Below are positions 14,534 to 21,172 of a DNA stretch of 25,327 bases, piece by piece. Source of the DNA: a virus; IMG/VR virus record IMGVR_UViG_3300012920_000240, positions 1 through 25,327 of that record; one strand, 5' to 3'. The notes beneath the pieces were generated by a model that was given only the letters and a program-made list of their open reading frames with translations, was not told where the DNA came from and did not search any database. Position 1 is the first letter of the stretch, and every line of letters starts with the position of its first letter. Position numbers and translations under genes: made by a program.

Positions 14534-15626
14534 CACTCAAAACTTTCATAGACGTTGGCAAGAAATCAAAAACGATGTGCTTGAAGGTTTAGAACAAATA
14601 CATCAAAACGAAACAGTGGTGAATGGATATTTTACTCAACAGGTAGAAGAAAAATTGAAGTTGTTGTCTGGTAGAAAATATGCTGTGCTGTGTAGGTCAG
14701 GATCTCACGCAATCTCAATGAGTTTACGAGCATATGATTTGGGATCTTGGGACAAGGTTATTATTCCAAATTACAGTTGTCCAGCAACCTTGAGCAGTGT
14801 GAATGTGATAGGTTGTGTGCCTGTGTTTTGTGAAGTGAACGAATTTGGATCACTAGACAGTGATAGACTTTTAACTTTGGCCAATAGCGATGCCAAAGCA
14901 GTGTTGGCCACAGGTTTGTATGGTGATGTCCACGATCACGCCGCAGTCAAAGAGTTCTGCATTCAAAACAAAATGATTTATGTGAACGATGCCGCACAAT
15001 CACAGTTTGCATTGTATAACGGCGCAAATTCTTTAACTTTAGGCGATGTTGTTTGTATGAGTTTTGCTGACAACAAAGTTATTCCAACCAGTGGTACATT
15101 TGGTGCTGTGTTGACTGACAACCAAAACATTTATGAAAAATTACGTGTGTTGCGAAAAAATGGAAAACCTGGTAGACTAGAAGATTATGAAGTGGCAGGA
15201 TTCAGTAGCCATCCTGAAGAAGATAAAGCAGTACAGATACTAGCATCAATGAAACACTTTGAAAAATGGAAAAACAAACGTATTGCAATTGGCAAAATCT
15301 ATGATGAGTTTTTTAAAGACAAAATTGTTGTGAGACCCAGTCCTTCTTATTCTACTTGGAATGGGCACAAATATTCAATCTTAGTTGAAGACAAATTTGA
15401 ATGTTACAAAAAATTAAAACAACAAGGCATTGAAACTGAACAGCATTACGTGGACAGTTTTGTACAATTATTATGGACACCTAAAGAACAACAAGATGAA
15501 GATTTTTCCATATCTAATAAGTTTATACAACAAAGTTTGACTTTACCTAACAATCCTCATATGACAGACGAAGAAATTGAACGTGTGGCCAAATCTGTGC
15601 TGATGGTAAATGGTATAGATAAATAA
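14526..15626 (+). CDS. DegT/DnrJ/EryC1-type PLP aminotransferase, copy 1
   Basis: This is a 366-residue protein, normal for the family. Residues 50-62 (RKYAVLCRSGSHA) form the phosphate-binding loop, D155 in VNDAAQS should hold the pyridine nitrogen, and K184 in MSFADNKVIPTSG is the expected Schiff-base lysine, followed by the usual G-x-x-GAVLT. Family members transfer an amino group from Glu or Gln to a keto-sugar nucleotide, or act in AHBA-like and other keto-substrate pathways. No sugar nucleotidyltransferase is in the window, so the substrate is open. It overlaps oxygenase A by 8 nt and is followed by a structured 166-nt gap. Confidence 0.85.
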   Translation: MINTQNFHRRWQEIKNDVLEGLEQIHQNETVVNGYFTQQVEEKLKLLSGRKYAVLCRSGSHAISMSLRAYDLGSWDKVIIPNYSCPATLSSVNVIGCVPVFCEVNEFGSLDSDRLLTLANSDAKAVLATGLYGDVHDHAAVKEFCIQNKMIYVNDAAQSQFALYNGANSLTLGDVVCMSFADNKVIPTSGTFGAVLTDNQNIYEKLRVLRKNGKPGRLEDYEVAGFSSHPEEDKAVQILASMKHFEKWKNKRIAIGKIYDEFFKDKIVVRPSPSYSTWNGHKYSILVEDKFECYKKLKQQGIETEQHYVDSFVQLLWTPKEQQDEDFSISNKFIQQSLTLPNNPHMTDEEIERVAKSVLMVNGIDK

Positions 15627-15792
15627 TTTTGTAACGCCACATATCTTGTGACGTCGGACAAGTACAGGACCAATACATAAGAACTGGCCCTTCCGTATGC
15701 GGACTCTCGCTAACATTAATCTAGTGTAGTATAGGAAACAATATAATTGACTCCTATTGCCTTTCTATGCTACACTTACAAAAGGATTAAAA
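15627..15792 (+). ncRNA. Structured intergenic RNA/leader before oxygenase B
   Basis: This is a gene-free gap in an otherwise overlapping operon. Four successive hairpins can be drawn: CGCCACA/TGTGACG (15635-15653, one mismatch), AGGACCA/TGGCCCT (15666-15691, one mismatch), TCCG-TATG-CGGA (15692-15703), and a long AGTGTAGTATAG (15723-15734)/CTATGCTACACT (15765-15776), 12 bp with one G-U. Inside the last, ATAGGA (15731-15736) can instead pair with TCCTAT (15752-15757). It ends 4 nt before the AAAGGA ribosome site (15781-15786). A weak TTGACT, 18 bp, TACACT promoter at 15747-15776 is possible. Known riboswitch class not recognised. Confidence 0.45.
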
Positions 15793-16602
15793 ATGGCTGA
15801 TAGAAAATTAAAACCTAGTGAGGTAATGTCCAATTACAAGAACATACCTGCAGACATAAACATTTACACACGTGAAAGCGAAATGAAAGACTATCCTGAA
15901 GTTACACTTTGGGACTTTATAGATCAGAGACCTGATAAAGACTATGAAAAGTGGGCCTATGATATTGGTTCAGATCTTACAACTGAGTATGAAGCAAATC
16001 CATTATCTAAATTAGATATAAACGAACAAGACTTCATAGACTTTATGATGAATAACAAAGATACTTGTCAAAAAAAATTCTATGAAAAACGTCCTTATCA
16101 TAATGGCATAAGTGAACTTACTTTAAATTTGCCAATGAAATGTGGTTACAACTCTCGTAACACTATAGAATACAATTGGGGCCTGTACGGCAACAGCAAC
16201 GAGCAGGTGAAAGAACTTTTAGGCACCAGAAAAGTCTGGGAAGACAAAATTGGCATTGATTATGACACTGCTCTAATTAGATTGTTGGCATACTTGCCTG
16301 GACAAATATTGCCTTGGCATCATGACAACTTAGGAAATTGGTGTAGAAATAATAAACATTTGAATCCAGATATAGATGCTCAGATGTGTGATTTAGGACC
16401 AATCAGAAGATATCTTGTGATGATCACTGACTGGCATTGGGGACACGTGTTACAGTTTCAAAACAGTTATTTTCCTAGATGGAAATCTGGTGAGGTGTAT
16501 GACTTACCTATACCACAACCTCATTGTTCTGCCAATATGGGTATGAGACTGAAACTGACTTGCAGTATTAGTGGAGCACTCACAAATGAAATTAAATCAT
16601 AA
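15793..16602 (+). CDS. Fe(II)/2-oxoglutarate oxygenase-like protein B
   Basis: This is a 269-residue protein. ATG at 15793 with AAAGGA upstream is preferred to an in-frame TTG at 15757 inside the hairpin. Triad: H176 and D178 in LPWHHDNLG, distal H244 in PQPHCSANMG, with a Lys in MRLKLTCS that may take the 2-oxoglutarate-binding place. Shared signature: RRYLVMITDWHWGHVLQFQN (205-224). NTIEYNWGLYGNSNEQ is nearly the same as in A. Copy B has the longest N-terminus, about 60 extra residues of unknown role. Its stop overlaps the start of C by 17 nt. Confidence 0.78.
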   Translation: MADRKLKPSEVMSNYKNIPADINIYTRESEMKDYPEVTLWDFIDQRPDKDYEKWAYDIGSDLTTEYEANPLSKLDINEQDFIDFMMNNKDTCQKKFYEKRPYHNGISELTLNLPMKCGYNSRNTIEYNWGLYGNSNEQVKELLGTRKVWEDKIGIDYDTALIRLLAYLPGQILPWHHDNLGNWCRNNKHLNPDIDAQMCDLGPIRRYLVMITDWHWGHVLQFQNSYFPRWKSGEVYDLPIPQPHCSANMGMRLKLTCSISGALTNEIKS

Positions 16603-17299
16603 AATACCCACACAGAGATTAGATCCAAAACCAACTGTTCCAAAAGAAATCTTAGAACAGCATCCGTGGCATTGGGATCCTATGAAAAAAGATCACAGTG
16701 ACGAAACCTGTTATTTGAAAAACATCAAATTCGATTGGGCGGCTCTGGCCAAATGGTCAATTGAAAAGTGTAATGAGCATCTGACTCCACAAAAATATTG
16801 GTGGTACGATTACAAGAACGATGTGGTGATGCACGCCAAAGACAATGTGAACAATATGCCAATCAGAGAGCAGGCAAAATTGGCTTTGAAAAATAATACT
16901 CATAACAAAGATAACAGCCAATATTTTAAAATTGCAAATGAAGAATTTGGCCATTGGTATGAACCTTTAGCGGCTATGTTTCCAAACTTGAAAAAGGATA
17001 AAATGGGTATCAGTCTTTTTATACAAATGCCGGGACACACAATATGGAGTCACGTGGACACTTACAGCAGTTTTATTAGAAGAACAAAAGGACCAGCAAA
17101 TTATTCTGTGTTGAGAAGATATATGGTTTTTGTAAAGGACTGGGATTGGGGACATTTTTTCCATTATGGCAATCACTGTTTTAACCAGTGGCAGGCAGGT
17201 GATTGTTGGGATCTACGTCCAGGTATCTATCACGGCAGTGCCAACGCTGGTGTGAATCCAAAAATAACAATACACTGGAGTGGAGAAATCAATGATTAA
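16586..17299 (+). CDS. Fe(II)/2-oxoglutarate oxygenase-like protein C
   Basis: This is a 237-residue protein. ATG at 16586 with GGAG 9 nt upstream; an in-frame GTG at 16571 would be longer but lacks support. Triad: H156 and D158 in TIWSHVDTYSS, distal H216 in GIYHGSANAG, then a Lys in NPKITIHWSG. Signature: RRYMVFVKDWDWGHFFHYGN. The N-terminal 130 residues are rich in Trp, His and Lys and diverge from A, B and D, suggesting a different substrate or partner. The C-terminus IND and the overlapping ATGATTAA junction repeat what is seen at the end of A. Confidence 0.77.
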   Translation: MKLNHKIPTQRLDPKPTVPKEILEQHPWHWDPMKKDHSDETCYLKNIKFDWAALAKWSIEKCNEHLTPQKYWWYDYKNDVVMHAKDNVNNMPIREQAKLALKNNTHNKDNSQYFKIANEEFGHWYEPLAAMFPNLKKDKMGISLFIQMPGHTIWSHVDTYSSFIRRTKGPANYSVLRRYMVFVKDWDWGHFFHYGNHCFNQWQAGDCWDLRPGIYHGSANAGVNPKITIHWSGEIND

Positions 17300-17384
17300 A
17301 TTTTATAAAAAAGTTTTGGTTTGGTGGAACAAGCCTATTGAATATAAAAAACCAAAACACGATTACACTGTATTTTTTAGATAA
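17292..17384 (+). CDS. 30-residue mini-protein between oxygenases C and D
   Basis: The peptide begins MIKFYKKVLVWW and ends HDYTVFFR; it is basic and aromatic. Its ATG overlaps the stop of C (ATGATTAA, 8 nt) and its TAA overlaps the start of D (TAATG). Exact coupling on both sides argues for translation. It may be a small membrane-associated peptide or only a re-initiation relay. Confidence 0.45.
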   Translation: MIKFYKKVLVWWNKPIEYKKPKHDYTVFFR

Positions 17385-18028
17385 TGACAGACATTTACGA
17401 TAGAAAAGACTACTACGAAAAGTATCTTACGGAAAAAAAAGTAGATCTAAAAGACGAATTAGATCTTGCAGGTTTAGAAACACAAATAAATCTTGATACA
17501 AAATCTTTCACTGACTTTATGCAAGAGCACAGATCAGAAAGTCTACAAAAATCGTTCAAGCCGAGACCGTTTTTTGATTTTGACAGTCTAAGACAAACCA
17601 CGTTTTTGAATGATTTAGGTTACAACGAACACAACACATTTGAATATAACCTTGGAATAAAAGAAGAACATAATACATCACTCAAAAATATGTTGGGCAA
17701 CGGTGCTTTTGATCATCTGCAAATAGAAAAATCAACTGCTGTGGTTAGATTATTAGAATACAAACCTGGCAATGGAATTCCGTTGCACACAGACAGTTAT
17801 CACGCATTCAGAGAAAAAAATAAAAACCGCAATGGTTCTATTCATAGATATTTTATTGCGGTCAGCGAATGGAGTTGGGGTCATTTCTTGCAAGTACACA
17901 ATCACATGATACATCACTGGAAACCAGGATATGTCTGTGAAATTCCAGAAGGTGTGTTTCATTTATCTGCGAACTTTGGAATACAAACTAAATTATCTTT
18001 AACACTCACAGGATTTAGGCCCATATGA
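17384..18028 (+). CDS. Fe(II)/2-oxoglutarate oxygenase-like protein D
   Basis: This is a 214-residue protein, close in length to A. Triad: H135 and D137 in IPLHTDSYH, distal H193 in GVFHLSANFG, then QTKLSLTLTG with a Lys. Signature: HRYFIAVSEWSWGHFLQVHN, with Glu in place of Asp before Trp. GYNEHNTFEYNLGI and LKNMLG match A and B, so A, B and D form one subgroup. The stop overlaps the second aminotransferase (ATGA), so D stands to copy 2 exactly as A stands to copy 1. Confidence 0.78.
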   Translation: MTDIYDRKDYYEKYLTEKKVDLKDELDLAGLETQINLDTKSFTDFMQEHRSESLQKSFKPRPFFDFDSLRQTTFLNDLGYNEHNTFEYNLGIKEEHNTSLKNMLGNGAFDHLQIEKSTAVVRLLEYKPGNGIPLHTDSYHAFREKNKNRNGSIHRYFIAVSEWSWGHFLQVHNHMIHHWKPGYVCEIPEGVFHLSANFGIQTKLSLTLTGFRPI

Positions 18029-19077
18029 TTTCAAATACAGCAGGTGATAGACTCTATAAACAAATACACGAAAGATTAATGGACGCATACAATGAAATTC
18101 ATTTATCTGGCAATTGGATTGATGACAAATTTACAGAGTCTGTTGAAAATAAATTAAAAAAAATTACTGGTAGAAAATATGCTAAACTTGTTACATCGGG
18201 TACATCTGCTTTGAATGTTGCATTATTATCTTGGAATATCATTAACAAAAATGTGGCCTGCACCAATTATAGTTACGTTGCAAGTGTAAGTCAGGCCTCT
18301 TTAATTAACAAAGTAGATTTTTTTGACGTAGATAAAAATGGAGTAATTGATTTAGAAAATAAATTTACACAAGATGCTGTTATTCCTGTATCACTGTACG
18401 GTAACACTATTGATTATGATAAATTTAAAGTTTCAGACCACACAAAAATTATTGTAGATTGTGCTCAAAGTTTGGGTGCAAAATACAAAAATAAAGCAGA
18501 CGGAAGTTTTGGTGATGTTGCAGTTTTTAGTTTTGCAAGAAATAAACCTGTACCCACAGCAGGAACTCACGGTGCTTTGGTATGGGACGACGACTCAATG
18601 ATGCAAAGAGTTAAAGCAGTATCAAATAATGGCAAATTAGGAATGAACAGTCCTATTGAAGCATTTGGGATAAACGCCATACCAATGGAAATACAAGCGG
18701 CGTGGATTGATATAGGATTAGATCATATGGGAGAATGGCAGGTCAAAAGAAAACAAATACATGATTTCTATTGCGATTCTTTTGCTACTTTACCCGTTAA
18801 CATAATACAACCTAATGAACATTGTGAATCAAATTATCATAAGTTTGCGATGACCACTGGAAAAAGAAAATCATTATACGAACATTTGAAAGATAATAAA
18901 ATTCACGCACCACTTCATTATGTAGATAATTTTGCACACGCTTATGGTCATAAAGGATCCTTTACAAATACTGATTATTTGTGTAATACCATCATTACAC
19001 TGCCAAATCATGCTTGGTTAACTGATACAGAAGTGGAGACTGTGGCACATACAGTCAAAAAGTTTTTTAATGGATAA
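18025..19077 (+). CDS. DegT/DnrJ/EryC1-type PLP aminotransferase, copy 2
   Basis: This is a 350-residue protein. Key elements: GRKYAKLVTSGTSALNVAL (49-67), D145 in IVDCAQSLGA and K174 in FSFARNKPVPTAGTHGALV. All residues needed for PLP chemistry are present. It resembles copy 1 along its length (GRKYA, NYS near 82, SLYGN, C-terminal LPN and MT/LTD-E-VE motifs) but is clearly diverged, so both are probably active on different or successive keto substrates. The gene is more AT-rich than copy 1. It overlaps D at its start and the epimerase-like gene at its end (8 nt). Confidence 0.85.
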   Translation: MISNTAGDRLYKQIHERLMDAYNEIHLSGNWIDDKFTESVENKLKKITGRKYAKLVTSGTSALNVALLSWNIINKNVACTNYSYVASVSQASLINKVDFFDVDKNGVIDLENKFTQDAVIPVSLYGNTIDYDKFKVSDHTKIIVDCAQSLGAKYKNKADGSFGDVAVFSFARNKPVPTAGTHGALVWDDDSMMQRVKAVSNNGKLGMNSPIEAFGINAIPMEIQAAWIDIGLDHMGEWQVKRKQIHDFYCDSFATLPVNIIQPNEHCESNYHKFAMTTGKRKSLYEHLKDNKIHAPLHYVDNFAHAYGHKGSFTNTDYLCNTIITLPNHAWLTDTEVETVAHTVKKFFNG

Positions 19078-19591
19078 CATTTGTATAATTGGTGCTACAG
19101 GAAAATTAGGACAACAATTATTGCAGTATCCTAACACAGTTTCTTGTCCTGTACGTTTTGAAGATTTTAAAAATTATCAGCAATGGTTTGACACTCATCC
19201 CAAAATAGATACTGTGTGGCACGTGGCTCGTACCTGTAGAAAAATATCTCCGAGGAGAGATTGGCACACATTAAAGTTGGAAACCACAGCAATGAAAAAT
19301 CTTTTACAAACTAGAGCAAAAGATTGTAGATTTGTGTATGCTTCAACAAAAGTAGTTTATGGTATCACCAACGAAACCACACCATTACCAAAACAAAATG
19401 TTGCTGAAGCCTTTGTTGATAACAAAACAGGCGTATTCAATTGGCCAGAGTGGAAAACCAACAGTATCGTCTCATTAAATGGACTTTCTGAACAGCACAC
19501 CACTTACGCAATAACCAAATTAATTTGTGAAAGATATATCAGTAAAACCTGTTCAAATTACAAAATTTTAAGGATCTGGGATATCATCTAA
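19070..19591 (+). CDS. Short NAD-dependent epimerase/reductase-like (extended SDR) protein
   Basis: This is a 173-residue protein. Rossmann start MDNICIIGATGKLGQQ (G8-x-x-G11-x-x-G14), then DTVWHVART, then FVYASTKVVYG with the catalytic Ser/Thr region and Y146-x-x-x-K150 (YAITK). It fits RmlD/NAD-epimerase-type enzymes acting on nucleotide sugars. It stops right after the strand ILRIWDII, where full-length relatives (about 280-330 residues) continue into the substrate-binding C-terminal domain. I see no continuation in another frame, so it is a natural short version or a decayed gene. Nearby aminotransferases suggest a keto-sugar pathway. Confidence 0.7.
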   Translation: MDNICIIGATGKLGQQLLQYPNTVSCPVRFEDFKNYQQWFDTHPKIDTVWHVARTCRKISPRRDWHTLKLETTAMKNLLQTRAKDCRFVYASTKVVYGITNETTPLPKQNVAEAFVDNKTGVFNWPEWKTNSIVSLNGLSEQHTTYAITKLICERYISKTCSNYKILRIWDII

Positions 19592-19597
19592 TAAATA
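19590..19597 (+). promoter_or_regulatory. Possible variant late promoter
   Basis: AATAAATA differs from the late consensus by its first base. It overlaps the SDR stop and lies about 30 nt before a gene with a strong ribosome site. Weak evidence. Confidence 0.25.
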
Positions 19598-19630
19598 TTA
19601 ACGGAGTCAAACCTTATAAGGAGACAAACT

Positions 19631-20380
19631 ATGTACAAGTTTGAAACTAAGACTAACGAAGCAGGTGAGATCCAAGAAGTGATCAATCACCAACCAGAAG
19701 GATACAATCCTCAAACTGGTATCTATGCTTCAAGTTACATTTTCCAAGGCGACTGGGAAGATGAACTGAAGGCTCTGAACTTCACTAGAAGAGGTGACAA
19801 GTTCAAAGAAACTTCTAAAATTGATGCAATGAAAGGTCAAGATTCACAATACCTTTACAATTCATTTAGAAGTGCTGATGGTAAGGACACAACTCACGAT
19901 CAGTTACAAGACTTCTGGACAGAAGAAAATCCAGCAGACTACAAAGACACTAATTCAAAACTTTCTTCACCAAAACTGGCCGCAATCTGCGATTGGTTCC
20001 AGTGTGAGAAAACTAGAATTAGAATCTTCCAACAACAACCAGGTGCTTATATGCAAATGCACACAGACTTTGATAACCAAAGAGGTAACCAATATGGTGA
20101 AACTTTGAGAATCTTTGTGCAATTGACAGATCAACCAGGTGGTGCTTGGTATAGATTCAAGACTGCGGATTCAGAAGTAAGCATCAATTTACAAAAAGGT
20201 CAGTTTTTGATTTTCAATCCAGATCACACTGGACACCAAACTCAAAACTTAACTGACGTTCCAAGAAATGCTTTCATGTTAGTTGTTAAAAGAAACGCAT
20301 GGTTAGATTCTTTAACCAAGAACGAGACTATGACTTTTATCGATGTAAATGAACTTGCAGAGCAAAAGAAATCAGCATAA
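19631..20380 (+). CDS. Fe(II)/2-oxoglutarate oxygenase-like protein E (distinct type)
   Basis: This is a 249-residue protein with a strong AAGGAG (19618-19623) 7 nt before the ATG. Triad: H144 and D146 in AYMQMHTDFDNQ, distal His at 199 or 202 in PDHTGHQTQNL, and R212 in DVPRNAFMLVV in the usual 2-oxoglutarate position. TLRIFVQLTDQPGGAWYRF fills the place of the D-W-x-x-G-H signature, so it belongs to a separate lineage from A-D and F. Codon use differs from neighbours: more AAC, AAG, ACT, GGT and GCT, suggesting high expression or recent origin. The substrate is unknown. It is followed by a separate promoter. Confidence 0.72.
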   Translation: MYKFETKTNEAGEIQEVINHQPEGYNPQTGIYASSYIFQGDWEDELKALNFTRRGDKFKETSKIDAMKGQDSQYLYNSFRSADGKDTTHDQLQDFWTEENPADYKDTNSKLSSPKLAAICDWFQCEKTRIRIFQQQPGAYMQMHTDFDNQRGNQYGETLRIFVQLTDQPGGAWYRFKTADSEVSINLQKGQFLIFNPDHTGHQTQNLTDVPRNAFMLVVKRNAWLDSLTKNETMTFIDVNELAEQKKSA

Positions 20381-20383
20381 TCA

Positions 20384-20412
20384 TTGACAAACTTATAGCG
20401 GCATTTTATAAT
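20384..20412 (+). promoter_or_regulatory. Perfect-consensus promoter of oxygenase F
   Basis: TTGACA (20384-20389), 17 bp, TATAAT (20407-20412). Start near 20419, then AGGAA at 20421-20425 and ATG at 20432: a very short leader. Confidence 0.78.
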
Positions 20413-20419
20413 GTCGCTA
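20396..20419. promoter_or_regulatory. 24-bp near-palindrome over the -10 box, candidate operator
   Basis: TAGCGGCATT (20396-20405) and AATGTCGCTA (20410-20419) pair at 9 of 10 positions, the tenth being G-T. The axis lies in the TATAAT box and the repeat ends at the predicted start site. It looks like a repressor site; in read-through RNA it could also fold as a hairpin, but no U-tract follows. Confidence 0.5.
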
Positions 20420-20431
20420 TAGGAATTTACT

Positions 20432-21172
20432 ATGTTAGAATACGCAAAACAGAAATGGGACGAAATTTCTAAGGTCAAAGATTTTCTTGCTTTTGTTGAA
20501 GATCCAAAAGTTGATGTAATGGAGTTTTTTAAAACTCAAGCAGATACCTCAAAAAGTGGATTTTGGATTGCTGGCAATATTAATTTTGATATAGACATTG
20601 GAAGGATTCTCAAACAAAAACCTCAAATTAAAAACGATGAAATATCATATCTGACTAGAACTCCTAGTGAGATTGAACACCATAAAAAATTTAAGTTCAC
20701 AAACGGTTACGATAGACACGTGCCCAATGATGAAGTAATGCAGATAGTGTCAACATTAGGTTTTAACGAGAGACCAAGTGTGTACATCAACAATCAAACA
20801 CCAGGAACCTTAATTCATAGACATATTGATTTTGTATCTTGTTATACCTACGACAGAAGCGATGACAAAAACTTTTTAGAACTTCCATATGATAAAGAGC
20901 GGAGACAAGCCACTGGACACAAAGATATATGGAGATGTTTTGTAGCATTAGATGATTGGAAACCAGGACAGTTGGTAAACTTTGAACCTGGCTTTTGGAG
21001 CAATTGGAAAAAAGGTGACATAATGTTTTGGGATTGGAGAAACACACCTCACAGCACAGCCAATTGTGGTATCAATGATCGACCGTTATTAAAAATTACA
21101 GGAACAATTGACAATGACGAGTGGGTCAGACAAGCAAAACAGTCAGGTACAATCAAACAATTTTATGTATAA
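20432..21172 (+). CDS. Fe(II)/2-oxoglutarate oxygenase-like protein F
   Basis: This is a 246-residue protein. Triad: H131 and D133 in TLIHRHIDFVS, distal H207 in NTPHSTANCG, with R217 in NDRPLLKITG in the usual 2-oxoglutarate-binding place. Signature: WRCFVALDDWKPGQLVNFEP, with Gln instead of His. It is therefore a distant member of the A-D group. The N-terminal 100 residues are unlike the others. It has its own promoter and operator-like palindrome, and overlaps the PP-loop gene by 8 nt, suggesting the two products act together. Confidence 0.75.
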   Translation: MLEYAKQKWDEISKVKDFLAFVEDPKVDVMEFFKTQADTSKSGFWIAGNINFDIDIGRILKQKPQIKNDEISYLTRTPSEIEHHKKFKFTNGYDRHVPNDEVMQIVSTLGFNERPSVYINNQTPGTLIHRHIDFVSCYTYDRSDDKNFLELPYDKERRQATGHKDIWRCFVALDDWKPGQLVNFEPGFWSNWKKGDIMFWDWRNTPHSTANCGINDRPLLKITGTIDNDEWVRQAKQSGTIKQFYV

